Shown here piece by piece: positions 37,503 to 49,466 of a stretch of DNA of 64,000 nt. Both the position numbers and the translations under genes were made by a program. How positions within the stretch are numbered: the first letter of the stretch is position 1; each line of letters begins with the position of its first letter. Source of the DNA: Lumbricus rubellus (taxonomy: Eukaryota; Annelida; Clitellata; Crassiclitellata; Lumbricidae); NCBI GenBank assembly GCA_945859605.1, contig OX243822.1:5266352-5330351 (forward strand), given 5' to 3'. The notes under the pieces were generated by a model. It was not told where the DNA came from and did not search any database. It saw only the letters and a program-made list of their open reading frames with translations.

Positions 37503-40500
37503 GATGCAGTGTCTGAGCTGTAGTTGGGAGCGCCTCTGAGCAGAGCGATTGAAGGGGGACTATGGCAAAAGCGAAAAATAAAAATTTGAGACCCTCTTAT
37601 TATGCACTGTTACGTTATGCAGCATTGCGTTGTTAGCAGTGGTGTAGTCGGGGGGAACGCGGGGGAACGCCGTTCTTCCACTTTTTTCAGGGATAATGGA
37701 ATATTATTATTAATAATACTACTACTAATATTATTATATAAAGAGCGTTCCATCACTTCATTTTTTAGGACTACACTATACTGGTTGTTAGGGGCGATTA
37801 AGAGGGAAGATATTCGATATTGTTTACAAGGTCAACAAAAGGAAAGCAATAATTAAAATCCGAGGAAGAAGAAGAAGATTAAGAACTGGGCAATAAGTCT
37901 TAAGCTAAACAGAATCAAAGACAAGATCAAGGGCGGACCGAAAACAGAGAACAAAAGACGTAAAATATCAATAATAATATCAATAATAATTAATACACTG
38001 GATTAAAAAAACAATGGTGCGTTTGATTGATTGGTTGAAAGAATACAGGATTCGGATTTCTTTTAATTAAACAGTTCTTCTTGCTTTGGCTCATTTGATA
38101 TGATTATGCTATAGAGTCCAACACCTGAGTCCATGCATGCAGCCTCTGAATCTATAGCATCAGCATCCACTAACACATACGTCAGCATATAGACCTATAC
38201 TCCTCATCTTCCTCTTCTATTCTTCCTCTTCCTCCTCCACTTCCTCTACCACCTCCTCACTATCTGTCTCTATATAATCTTCTTTTTCTCCAAAGCGTCA
38301 GCGCCTGTTTCTTCTCTTCCTCTACATCCTCTCACGCTTCATCCTCACCTCTCCTCTTCTTCCTCATACACCTCCTCTTCCTCTCACTCTTCCTCTCTTC
38401 CTTATTACAACATCCGTCCCAACATGCTCCTCTCTACCTTCTTGCTCCTCACCTCTCCGCTTCTTCATCCTTCTCCTCTTCGTTTTTCTACTTTTCATCC
38501 TCCTTTTCTTCCTCAAGCTCCTCTTTCCGTGAACGTTCCCAAGGCCATTCCTTCTATTCCTTCTGTACATCATCCATTTGTGCATCCTCCTGTCTCCCTC
38601 TCCTTTAGGCCTCTCCTTCTTTCTACCACGTCGCCATCTTTTTCCTCCTCTTCCTCCCTCTTCCTCCTTCTCCTGTTTCTCCTCTTCCTCCTCCTCCTCT
38701 TCCCATTCTCCTCTTCCTAATTATTCTCACTTACATCATTTATCCCTATAAAACGTCATTATAGCAACATCCTCCTCTTCTTCTTCCTCCTCCTCCTCTT
38801 CCTCCTTCTCTTCCTGCTCCTCCTGCTCCTCCTCCTCCTCGTCCTTCACAGCATCAATAAATGCGCCGCACTTGCTTCTAATTACTCCTTAACTTGTTTC
38901 TAATCACTTCTTAACTTGCATTAATTAACTCTCGGCATCTCACTCATCAGATGCTCAAGAGCTGCAGCAGAATCCAATCAAACCACTCCAAGTGTAGCAC
39001 GAATCAATTAATGTTCATCTGCTCAAATTAATGACGAAAATCTTCTTTCAATTTTTGATTCTGTGAAGATTATCATGCACGAAAGCAATGACTTGGATAA
39101 ATCGCATTAGGTCGCATCAGAAGTCGCGACGAACAGAAATTATCATCGAGTAAAGTGCGCACGTGAAAAACTAATTGCGTAAAAATAACCGACACGTTAA
39201 GTTTTTGTAGAGCCATTTGAACCGCGCGCCAGTCATGGCCACCAGGGGCTTCTATCCCATGTATAGGCGGGCGCGACTTGCGCCCAGTGAAAAACAGGGG
39301 GGGAAACAGAAGAAAGCCAAAACTCACGTCGATAGGGGGGAAGGCCAGCCATGGAGGCAGTGTTTAATCTAGTCATCTCTAGGAAGAAGTTTCCCCCAGA
39401 AAATACTTCCCCCCATAAACATTTTTCAACATTGTATTAGTTATTAGTTATAATAGTATTACTATCTACATTATTTCATCACATGAACTGTTTTAATACG
39501 CCACGATAAAATTTACTATTACCTAGGGCCCTAATTATAATAATATATGGCCTACTATTTTAATAAATGATACAATCATATTATAATGATTTGATTTAAT
39601 GTTAATACTTGTACAAATACTATAATTATAATTATTTGTACAACTAAATGCAGTGTTTAATCTAGACATCCCCAGGAATGAAAATTTTCCAGAAAAATCG
39701 ATAGATGTTGTGAACATGTATATAGAATAATTTTCCCCCTCCATAAAAAGTATATAATACAACATTGACCCCCTATAATAAATATGACAGGTTTATACAA
39801 GTGCAATTATCCCGTCAGTAGAAGAACTTGACTGCAAAGCATCGAAGTACGACCACTAAAAATAAGGTCATGCATCAGCATTTAGGGGAAGTAAATGTAT
39901 GTTTCAAGGAGGAAAATTAGGCCAAACACTAAAAAATGTTGTCAGAAATTTTTGCCAAATTTCAAAATATTTTGTTCCTTGAACACTTAGAAAAACAACA
40001 TCATTATTATGTAGGCCCACATTGTATTTTATTGTATTGCAGAAATTGCAATGCGGAAATTGCAAAAATTTCTAATGGGGGGAGAGACGCATATATCACA
40101 CCCAAAACCCCTACCCGTCTTGGCGCTACGTGTTTCGGTGATCGTTTGCTGGATGCTTGTTTGTCTCTGCCCCCAGAAACATTCATTCCTATAGTTAGGG
40201 ACAAGATTACATGTTGCCGGGAGAGTAGGTAGGCCCAATAAGGGGGGGGGAAAGAATATGTATTGCGCCCGGCTGCTTAGGGGGGATAGAAGCCCCTGAT
40301 GGCCACAGGTGTAGTCTTCGATTCTCAGTGATCATTTGCCCTACTGCTACTAATCTTACAGTATGTAGGCTATAGATTTTGTTTGTATGTGCACTTGTTA
40401 TAGCGCCCCTTCAAGCTCTCTCTACTCAGAGGCGCTCCCGAATGCAGAGCGGACACTGCATCGGAGTTTCACGCCGAAGCGCTGAGCAATTGTGAGTGAA

Positions 40501-43500
40501 GGATATGCCCAAGGTCCTTACGCGGCGAGGTGGATTCGAACCTCGAACCTTCCGGCTCCAAGGCAACGACGCCACCACTACACCACCGCGCCCCATAAAT
40601 GCCTATACTTGTATGCATGCATGTATCATGTATAGACCTATGTATTGCAGGCCTATTGTATTCATTCATTCATTCATTCATTCATTCATTCATTCATTTA
40701 TTCGTTCATTCATTCAAGTATTTATGTAGCGCCTCCAAGGAATCTACTCAGAGGCGCTCCCGACTCCAGCACGGCCAAACAGAACTGTTTTAAAGTGCTT
40801 GTACAATGTGTCAGAGAGTGCGGATGTAGGGAACAGACGCAGCTCAAGTTGGAGGGCATTCCATACCACCGGGGCAACCACAAAAAAGCACCATAGTATG
40901 TAGTGTAGTATGCATAGTATTATAGTACTAGCTGTACCCGGCCACGCGTTGCTGTGGCAGAAAAGACTCTCCCCTTCCCCTCCCCCTCCCCTCCCCTACC
41001 CCTCCCCTCCTTTCCTCCCTCACATCGTCCCTTCCTGAGAGCGGATAGAGTCCAAGAATGTTGGAAGGCCGCAAAATTATTACGCGACTCGCTTATGACG
41101 TCACGGCACGCGACCTCATTCATGTTTCGTCTGGTTGCTGTCACTGTCAAGGCGTTTCGGAAATCTGGCAACCCTTCGGCTTTGTTGAATTTGCAAATGG
41201 CGGTCGAGCGGAATGCAAACTTCACTTTTTGTGAAAAAATTGCGTTTTTTCGGATAAAAAGCAAAATGGACACCCTTCTATTGGAATGGAAGGTTTTGGT
41301 AAATTTTCAAAACAATCGGTGCGTAACTTTCGGCGTGATTGTGTTACGAACTATTGGAAAGTTTCTTTTTTATTTATATAGATGTAGGCCTGTGTAATGT
41401 TTGCTGGTCAAAGCAGGTGCATGGCGGTGTGTCATTAGTATCGTCGGTGTACTCTTCCTTTCATCTCATCTAAATCTAATCATCACAACCAGTATAATTA
41501 ATTTTATTATAGACAACGACCGATAGAAATCGTAGAATCGAAACTGACATAATAATAATCATCATAATTAAACTGAAGACCAAAGGAAATGGCGCTGCAT
41601 AGAAACATTTGTGCCGTAGGCTATACGTAATAATGCACTAGTGAGTGCACACTGTGTCCGGAAAAAAGGGAACCGATTTTGTAAATATGAAAATAAATAG
41701 TAAACATTGATCGATTTTTACAACTCAAATACCGTTTTAATCCTGACATATTTGTCTAACACTGGTGAAAATGTAAAAGTTCCAGTCACATTATTTACTA
41801 TTTATTTTCATATTTACAAAATCGGTTCCCTTTTTTCTGGACACAGTGTAATTATTATATACATGTAGGCCCTACTTTTATACAGCGCCAGTTAAGGAAA
41901 TGTCACGAGCACCAATTGCAGCCTCCCGAAGGTATTTTTGTGTGATGCTGCACGCTAAAAGCCATGCTTCACAACAGTAGGCTACTGGCAATTAAAGTTG
42001 GTCAAATAATAGGCCTACTGTAACAGACTGGATAAGCCAAACTGACTGGACGTTAATTGCCTCTTTACGGTAGCCTGAGCTATAGGCTAAAATATAAGCC
42101 TATTATTATTAACAGTGGAAGTACATGTACAGTGCAGAACCTTCAAATTCGAAAAGTGGGGTCCTGATAAGGGCTTATCCTTGCCCCACGCACTCAGAGG
42201 TGGCAGTCAATTAATTCTCACACCTCCACCAACATGCGAATTGTCGATAAAATAACTCGAAAGTCAGTGTGGAGTTTGAGTTCCAAAAGAAGACTTAACC
42301 ATGCATGGCGCCATAAGAAACCCGGGAAATTTTCACTCTGACTTCCTCGATCTGTATAGTAGGGTATAGCTAGGCCTACCGATTGATCTCATTTAATTGC
42401 AAATGAAATTCGAAATAGGCCTATTCGTGTATTCGGATCAATTAAATAGAGCCATGACGATGATTCATCTTCACAGTCGATCGACTGCAATAATCATCAT
42501 TGATGGATGGGTTTGGGTGGATGAATGGATGGATGGATGCCTAGATGGATGTTTCATATCTTAGAACCGTTTAGCAATAAATTGCCCAGTGCAAAGCTGT
42601 AAAATTTTAAGAAAGGGATATAGCGATGGGACTAATTTTTTTAATCAGAAGTCGGACTCTACTGTATAATAGTGATGAGTGAGTTTACCGTCCATACAGC
42701 ATCTGTGCCATATGCTTATAGGCCTATACTGCTTGGAGGTCAGCACGCTCGATTGGCTTACAGTGGTTATAAATCGTAATCATAATCTCTATTAGCTAGG
42801 CTTGCACGTTCTCCAGACCTTCGCTCACTTTTTTCCACTTCACTGACTTAAAATCTGTATAAAATTATTAAGAAGTTAATTTATATAGGCCTAGACACCT
42901 TTTAATTTGACTTATCTGAAATTATATTATGCTTCGGTAATCGTGGTCTGCATTCACTCATTATTGAGCGGTAGTATTATAATACAGACATTTTCACCTC
43001 CTATTCGCTGTGACATAAATAAAATAATAATTATAAAATCGATAGTAAAAGCCGATATCAACTGAGCAAAGTGCTCGTATACCTTAATTGGTAGTGCCAA
43101 TATAAGCCGAGATAGTGTGGTTGACTGGGAGGGTAAATATTAGGCCTATCACATTCGACGCTATTCTTCAAGGTTGTTAGTCGCATTAATATGAGTTAGT
43201 TAATAGTCAATTAGTCATTAGTAGTAATTATAATAGTCAATTAGTCATTAGTCATTAGTAATTAGTCAATATGAGTTAGAGTTAGTGTGATTATTATAAT
43301 ATTATGGATTCACAGTGTCAGTAGTAGAGAATTGGAATTCTGGCGTCTGATCCTTATTTTATAATTATTCACTCTTGTCTTCGAATGTGTAATGTCGTTT
43401 GTAATAATTATTCAAAATGCAGTCTGTAGGCCTAACTGAAAATAGAAGCTGATACTGTTATAAGTTCTTATAGCATAGTCATAAACTGTAGTTATTGCAT

Positions 43501-46321
43501 ACGTCATTAGCGTTTTAGAGGTGTTTAAGCAAAAAAGTTGATCATCTTTTTTTTTAGTCCTCAGCTTCAAAACCGAGCGAGGGGCACGTCTCATACAATT
43601 TTCCGAATAGGGGGGGGGGGCAATATCCATTGTACCCATATTCGTATTGCTAATTTCGAACCAAATGGGGGGCCCCGTCCCATGGCAGTTTTCAATGGGG
43701 GGCATGGCCGGATTGCCCCCCCCCCCTGGATCCTCTCCTGTGTTGGTATAACTTAATATTTATTATCTCTGAAATTATAGGTCTTTGCCAGGTTAACAAA
43801 GTTTGGGAACGTTTTTTATGCGCCACCCGGTATATATCTGCTAATGGAATTGCCTTCCACTGAGGTCGCCTAACATTAGGCCTCTGCCTTAACTGCCTTG
43901 CTGGCTGGCTCGAGAGCAGATGCAGATGGTAAACAATTTCATGTAGCCTATTGTTTCCGCTGGTTCAGGTGTTTGCCTGGACAGTGGACAGTGGACACGC
44001 ACCATCTCCATCCAATCATCATTAACAGCTCCACGATCAAAAGTCAATCGCCGACTTCAATTTATTGGTTCCGACTCGAAAGTCTATGGGCAATTAAGGT
44101 TTAACTTTAACGATCGACGATAATAAAGGTCATTCAAACACACCTGTGGTTCAGTTGAGCCAATAAAAGGCCATTCAGACACACCTGTTTAACTCCGCCA
44201 CTGGTTGTTCTCTGCCAGTGCCAGTCCCAATCATCTTTGATACGAGAGTGTCGTTACACATGTAACAAGTTACCTGTTTATCTTACCTTACCTATAGGCT
44301 ATACCTTAACTCCTATGGCGGCACCAGCTATAGCTATGACATTAATTATTGTAGTTGACTTTAGCAAGTCGCGACAATAATTAGGCCTATCATAGCCTAT
44401 AGATACGGAATTCGTTGAAAAATGAGCGAAGTAGAGGCTACATATGCGAGCGTAATAATTATGAGACCCAGTACATTTACATTGCCATGAAGAACTCGAC
44501 AGTGCTGCACTACGGCAGTGCCAGTCCCAAGCCTGGATAGAGGAGGGGCGACGTTAATAATCTCTGCTATCACACAGCGTCGCTAAAATCGAACTACTAT
44601 TTATCTTATGCCTACATGTACAATTGTACATCACCACACGTACCTTACCTTACCTACGTGGCTTGATCTGGGCATGGAGCGACTCTGAGTAGGTAGGCCC
44701 TATCTTGAAGAGGCGCTATGTAAATTCTGATTGATTGGTTGATCGATATATTGATTGATCGATTGATTGACTTATTGACTGGCTGATTGATTGATTGATT
44801 GACTGATTGATCGACTAACTGCATGACTGACCGACTGACTGACTGATTGATTCAATGATTGGTTGATATTTGATTGATCGATTGCTTGATCGGTCGATGG
44901 ATTGATTGATTGATTGATCGATTGATTGATTTCCGACAGTTGATCATCGTGTATAATAATTATTATACCCAGAAGATGACTTGGCTGAAGTTCTCGAATC
45001 TTCGATGGGACTTCCCCGTCGTCAGCAGCATCTCAATGAGATACTCTGGATCATCCATGTTAGCGATGGCTTCATCAAGTGCGTTCATCACGAGCAGAGC
45101 GTGGTTCTCCAGGGCACGACTTGATCCAAGGTCAGCTTTGTCCACCGATCGAAACTGCTCAAACATCGCCTTCACGTCCGCGCGGGTCTCGAACATTCTG
45201 CGAACAGTCAAATGCAATAGCATGCAGTCTTAGGCGTACGAGGCGGGGGTGCAGGGGGGGGGGGGGGCAAATGCCCCCCAACTTTCGGGCAAGTCTGGTT
45301 TTTCGGGCAAACACAGCCCCAAACGACTAAAATAAGGTCTTCAACTTTCGGGCAACCCTGGTTTTTCGGGCAAACACAGCCCCAAACGACTAAAAAAAGG
45401 TCTTCAACTTTTTTTGCCGGATATATTTTTCGGGCAGAAGCTAAATCGATGCCCCCCCACTGCTGAAATCTCTCGTACGCCTATGTACGCAGTTGTTCAA
45501 GCAGAGATGGATATAGAAATTCTGGAGGGTATGGGTTAAAATTGTTGGTCTTGGTCGACAAAATTTTTGGTCGGTCTTTTAAAATTTGATGATTTTTTAT
45601 AGTCTTAATTTCTCCTAAAAATTTCTAAAACCCGTGGCAACTCCGATTATTTGAAATCTGATGCTCATTTTTTAGTCATTAAGCTTATGCTACATTTTCT
45701 CTCTCACCTTTTCCCGCTGCAATAATTAGGCCATGGCCGGATTGTCCCCTGGATCCGCCTCTGGCTTAAAGCGTATAAAAATGCCGTGACGCTCCTTAGG
45801 CCCTAGCTGTACCTTTCTCTGCTGAGCGGACCAAATAAGTGTCAGGACGGTGCTCCGATTTTAAAACAAGTGCCCTGACGCCGTCCATGACCATCCTGCC
45901 ACACTTTAAGCAATGCTAAGATAAACTACTCAGAAGCGCTCCCAGTCCAACCACGGCTAAATAAGTCGATCGGTGTTTAATATATAATAACAAGCTTATA
46001 TAGGTTTACCTATGGGTTTCATAATAAATGGGTTTGATTACAAGGAAGTCTGTCGTTATAAAAGCAAACCAATGAGACTTACTTGAGGAACATTGCGATT
46101 CCGGTGTGGGTGATGTTCCGACTGATCGTCTTCCATGTCTTCGTGATGCTGAAGACCTCTCTCTCCGTCAGCGGGACCTTGATGGAGTTCTTTAGGTCCA
46201 GCGAAGTGATGCTTCCGTTTATCGCCCACCTCTGCGAGTTCGTTCCATTGGCAAACGAACTTCCACCGTTTTTCAGTGGAAAGACTTGCATGGAAGCCAG
46301 GCACCCGAGCGACACACCCAT
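36846..46321 (-). CDS. Globin X-like haem protein, 3 exons
   Basis: Exons on the minus strand: 46321-46083, 45197-44969 and 37049-36846 (stop), joined in phases 2 and 0, giving 223 residues. Exon 1 begins MGVSLGCLAS, with Gly2 and Cys7 fitting N-myristoylation plus palmitoylation as known for globin X, and carries the A/B helices (LTEREVFSITKTWKTI). Exon 2 covers the C-F helices: FEQFR at the CD corner, the E7 His in LENHALLVM (about residue 112), and the F8 proximal His in GKSHRRF (about 144). Exon 3 carries the G/H helices (FIVSVRDALGDRFT) and a polar tail of about 25 residues. The two intron positions match the ancestral globin introns B12.2 and G7.0. A membrane-bound redox or oxygen-binding role is likely by family. 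CTCCCTACAG just upstream of the ATG could be a 5' UTR acceptor. Intron 2 is about 7.9 kb and repeat-rich. Confidence 0.92.
37335..37505 (+). repeat. Compound (GAT)n-(GGT)n-(GGA)n microsatellite
   Basis: Successive trinucleotide blocks that stay in register, lying next to a LINE tail (37520-37590, GGGAGCGCCTCTGAGCAGA). Upstream of globin exon 3, in intron 2. Confidence 0.95.
38190..38870 (-). repeat. 680-bp polypyrimidine/polypurine tract
   Basis: Continuous C/T-rich sequence made of TCCTCT/TCTTCC units with few purines, polypurine on the globin coding strand. ORFs here (SLRKKRRMKSRKTK and the reverse) are artefacts of composition. Confidence 0.85.
39230..40312. mobile_element. Non-autonomous element with GGCCACCAGGGGCTTCTATC ends
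   Basis: Inverted termini TGGCCACCAGGGGCTTCTAT (39236-39255) and the complement at about 40285-40305 bound about 1.08 kb. An internal direct repeat GCAGTGTTTAATCTAG (39358 and 39650) is followed by similar sequence. No transposase or clear target duplication was seen. Globin intron 2. Confidence 0.65.
40391..40597 (-). mobile_element. tRNA-derived SINE family A, copy 2 (best preserved)
   Basis: Read from 40597 down: GGGGCGCGGTGGTGTAGTGG (A-box region), GGTTCGAATCCACC (B box), body with CAATTGCTCAGCG, then the tail GGGAGCGCCTCTGAGTAGAG ... TTGAAGGGGCGCTATAAC. The tail matches the CR1/L2-like LINE 3' ends, showing SINE-LINE tail sharing. Confidence 0.88.
40657..40890 (-). mobile_element. LINE 3' end with (GAAT)n tail
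   Basis: The minus strand encodes a WNALQLELRLFPTSAL-like RT C-terminus (frame approximate). The tail GGGAGCGCCTCTGAGTAG and a microsatellite of ATTC/GAAT units at 40657-40707 follow. Confidence 0.8.
40925..41395 (+). mobile_element. Dispersed repeat starting AGCTGTACCCGGCCACGCG, copy 1
   Basis: Begins ACTAGCTGTACCCGGCCACG, has a pyrimidine-rich block, then TTGGAATGGAAGGTTTTGG and CGGTGCGTAACTTTCGGCG, ending TTTATTTATATAGAT. It aligns with 51497-52165. The 3' ATATAGAT end suggests a retroelement or other element tied to that microsatellite. Unclassified. Confidence 0.75.
41649..41850. mobile_element. MITE with 54-bp terminal inverted repeats
   Basis: CACTGTGTCCGGAAAAAAGG ... CCTTTTTTCTGGACACAGTG. 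The inverted repeat runs about 54 bases with one visible mismatch around a loop of about 90 bp. No clear duplication flanks it. Globin intron 2. Sequence 41860-43735 beyond it shows no gene. Confidence 0.8.
43740..43838 (+). mobile_element. Solo end of the mariner-like element
   Basis: AACAAAGTTTGGGAACGTTT and TTATGCGCCACCCGGTATA match the right terminus of the element at 50214-51476. The left part is replaced by a MITE-like block (ATGGCCGGATTGCCCCC, 43600-43740). Confidence 0.75.
44658..44940 (+). mobile_element. LINE 3' tail with long (TTGA)n extension
   Basis: GGAGCGACTCTGAGTAGG ... CTTGAAGAGGCGCTATGTAAATTC continues into about 200 bases of TTGA/TCGA/CTGA units ending just before globin exon 2. 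Confidence 0.85.
45231..45482. mobile_element. MITE with TAGGCGTACGAG termini
   Basis: TAGGCGTACGAG ... CTCGTACGCCTA termini. It contains a 66-base internal direct repeat (TTTTTCGGGCAAACACAGCC at 45298 and 45360). Globin intron 1, about 35 bases upstream of exon 2. Confidence 0.75.
45825..45955. mobile_element. Partial MITE M3 copy plus inverted LINE tail
   Basis: AAGTGTCAGGACGG ... GCCACACTTTAAGCAATG matches the right half of family M3. GAAGCGCTCCCAGTCCAACC, an inverted LINE tail, follows directly. Confidence 0.7.
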
Positions 46322-46435
46322 GGAAAGACTGTAGGGAGTGGGAGGAATGGAAGAATGGGTGTCGGCGGATGGATAGATATTACCAATGGATTGATGGATG
46401 GACGGATGGATGATGGATGGACGAGTAAGTCTATG

Positions 46436-46868
46436 GACCTATGGATGGATGGAAATAGATGGATAAATGGATGGAAGAGGAAAATGGATGGATGGAAATA
46501 GATGGATAAATGGATGGAAGAGGAAAATGGATGGATGGAAATAGATGGATAAATGGATGGAAGAGGAAAATGGATGGATGGAAATAGATGGATAAATGGA
46601 TGGAAGAGGAAAATGGATGGATGGAAATAGATGGATAAATGGATGGAAGAGGAAAATGGATGGATGGAAATAGATGGATAAATGGATGGAAGAGGAAAAT
46701 GGATGGATGGAAATAGATGGATAAATGGATGGAAGAGGAAAATGGATGGATGGAAATAGATGGATAAATGGATGGAAGAGGAAAATGGATGGATGGAAAT
46801 AGATGGATAAATGGATGGAAGAGGAAAATGGATGGATGGAAATAGATGGATAAATGGATGGAAAATCA
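46436..46868 (+). repeat. 43-bp minisatellite, about 10 near-identical copies
   Basis: Unit of 43 bases built from ATGGATGG, AAATAGATGGATAAATGG and AAGAGGAAA. The copies are almost identical, so expansion is recent. It lies about 115 bp upstream of the globin start codon. ORFs with repeating SSIHLSIYF are artefacts. 46870-47500 shows no gene. Confidence 0.95.
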
Positions 46869-47518
46869 GATGAATGGCGAGAATAATAAATATTGGCTGA
46901 ATAACAGATGGATGGATATATGAAAAATAGAAGATAGATGGATGGATGGAAAAAACAGATGGATGGATGTACGCAAAAGACAAGACGGGTTGATGGAAAA
47001 GCAGATTTATAAGCAAACCGAGAGGGAGAGAAAATAACTGGATGTATTCGAAAGGAGAGATGATGACCTCTGAGGTTCTCCTTAAACTTCAAATAATTAT
47101 CTACTCTTGCTCTGTTCGTCAACTCTTGACTTGCACGAAAAGTTTCGCTTCGTGTTCCACCGCTCACTGGTATAAGCAATCCACTGTCACCTCTGCTTTG
47201 TTCCGTATCACTAATCACCGCAACGTGTATACTAATTATGGGAAGATGGAGGCGACCTTCTCGTCTGATGATGCTCATTCAAATGTCGGATGCTACTGAT
47301 GCTGATGTTGATCTTGCTGCTGCTGCTGCTGCTGCTATCATAGACGATGCCTCTGCAATCAGTCTCAAGCATTCACTCTCTGACACCCATGCGCAGTTGC
47401 ACTGCAAGCAATTACAAATACACGCACGCATACACACACGCATACACAAGCACACGCTCGCGTGCACGCATAGGAGCAGTACTAGGCCCACTTAAGTAAC
47501 GTGTCACTTGTCCAGTGG

Positions 47519-47790
47519 CGGCGCCAGGATTTCAGGTTTTTTTGGGTGGGGGCGAACTTTCGGAAAAAATTTCATTTTTATCCGCCAAAAATTTCTGACG
47601 TTTTTTTAGTCAGCCGGTCAAAATCTTGTAAAAATTTCCTATTTTCACCGCCAAAATTTCCGATAACGTTTTTTTAGTCGTCAGCTTCAATTTGGGGTGG
47701 GGGCTGAACGTCGAAATTTGACATTTTTGAATGGGGTGGGAAAAATGGATCGCCTGTTTTGGGGGCTTAGTCCCCCTCTGATGATTCTCA
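47519..47790. mobile_element. Decayed hAT-like repeat (CAGTGGCGGCGCCAGG end)
   Basis: The left end CAGTGGCGGCGCCAGGATTT resembles the MITE at 19571. The interior resembles 61448-61908 (TTTTTTAGTC, GGGGTGGG blocks). The right end is not defined. Confidence 0.5.
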
Positions 47791-47871
47791 TTCAAATGTC
47801 GGCTACTGATGCTGATATAGCATAATATATATTAATATATGATGATGATGATGATGACGACGACGATGATG

Positions 47872-48150
47872 ATGGTTTTCTGCCCGAATACAGGTTCGCT
47901 GGCTTTTACGCCCGTGGGGATGAGATGAGTGAGGTGGTTTGAACTGGTTTCCCGTTGCCTCCCCACAGACAATGATGGGTAAGCGACTTGCCCAAGGTCG
48001 CTCCGCAGCAGCTTGCGCCACCGCGTCCCACACGTGCTAGCCCGAGATATCTAAATCTCTAAATGTCAACTCCCAGCCCGGAACTTGAACCGCAGTCCAT
48101 TGTATCTAACAGACGAGTGCCGCTCTTGCCTACTGGTGTAGCTAACTAGG
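47872..48150 (-). mobile_element. tRNA-derived SINE family D
   Basis: On the minus strand the head GTTAGCTACACCAGTAGGCA and B-box-like GGTTCAAGTTCCG are followed by a body containing CTTGGGCAAGTCGC. Preceded by a GAT/GAC microsatellite at 47840-47870. Single copy here, so the assignment rests on the tRNA-like promoter boxes. Confidence 0.55.
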
Positions 48151-48157
48151 CCAGTAA

Positions 48158-48194
<37 letters not shown>

Positions 48195-48930
48195 TGGTAG
48201 TTGAACACCTTTTAAACGTTGTCAACGTATATATATTATTTCCAGTGTAAATTTAAGATATGACTAAAAGCTGACGATCGCCCATACGTTTAGCGGTCAG
48301 TAACCAAGCAACGTCACGTTATGACGTTATAATTAATCGGTCATCGGATGGGTGCGTTTTATGAGGTCCTCTCCGCTCAGACGCCTAATGACTCAAAAAC
48401 GCACCATGAAGAACAGAAAACAGAAAATGTAAATTATGTAGGATACGATTCTGGAAAATAATTATGGTTAACGATTCGTACGTACGGCCTCGACTATATT
48501 TATTTTTCACTGAGCTGATCGGTGTGGGTGAGATCCTTAACCACCGCTCGTCCGTTTGAGTAGGGTGCCAGAACATTTTTTGTGGCTGTGGGTGGCTCTA
48601 TACACTCACTCTGCAAAAGTAAGTAGGCGAGTGAGCTTCAGTTGTAGGCCTACGTAGGCCTACTGCACACTGAAGCGCATTTATTAAGCGCCACTATATA
48701 ATTATGCTGACGAAGCATCAACCGATGGCGCTAAGATATTGTGAGTTAGATTTGTTCACTCAACGTCCGTGCACAGAACCCGTGGTATGGGCAAACCACA
48801 TAATGTGTTTTGCTGATTAACGTCACTGTGTGGTAACAAAGACCATTAGCGACGTCCTCCTCCTTTATTCAGGCTTGGGACTGGCACTGGCAGCAGTGCA
48901 ACCAGTGGCGGAGTTAATTAACCATAATTG

Positions 48931-49012
48931 GATGGATCCGATTTGACCAGGCTCTATAACAACAGAGGCCGTTATTACCCTGGACAGAAATTTGCTTGGC
49001 ATATTACGTACA
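48931..49012 (-). repeat. Dispersed repeat, copy 2
   Basis: Inverted match to 325-400. A (TA)n tract lies at 48160-48191. The remaining 48200-48930 has no recognised gene. Confidence 0.7.
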
Positions 49013-49059
49013 GCACATAATAAGGAATGGCAGAAAGTTGCATTAAACTTACGTCGTGT

Positions 49060-49200
49060 CCAACCCTTATATGGTATCGCTTGTCACCGTGTTAAAGGTG
49101 TCTAACTATCATAAGTATTGTAAGCGAAGGCCTTGCTGCTCGAGGTCGCTACAAAATAACCATCTCACAGGAAAACGTATATACAGCGTTGCCACTCTAA
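49060..49200 (-). mobile_element. SINE family C fragment
   Basis: Contains ATGATAGTTAGACACCTTT (minus strand) and part of the body; the head is decayed. Two more tail fragments follow at about 49795-49840 and 49925-49975. Confidence 0.7.
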
Positions 49201-49466
49201 AAAACAATGTTGGAGCGTAGAAAACCCCAAGAAAACCCAAGTTACCCAAATCGTCCGAAAATGTACACAATTTCCCGTCCCAGAACTCTCATGACCTTTT
49301 TCCGGTTAAATCTTTGCGAAATGTCCGCAATTTCAAGAATTTTCTACAAAAACCCAAGTTTTCCGCGAAAATAATTCATTTCCCAAGATCGGATCGGAAA
49401 AACCAAAGATTTTTGGTTAAAAACTCAAGAAAAAACACAGTTCAAGGAAAGTGGTTTTAACGACCG

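Noticed and set aside
40954..41397. 147-codon ORF and its antisense 117-codon ORF
   Set aside because: Both lie in the AGCTGTACCC dispersed repeat, whose other copy at 51497 does not keep the frame.
46273..47278. 247- and 279-codon minus-strand ORFs (PSIHFPLPSIYPSI)
   Set aside because: Translations of the 43-bp minisatellite; the only real coding in that area is globin exon 1 below 46322.
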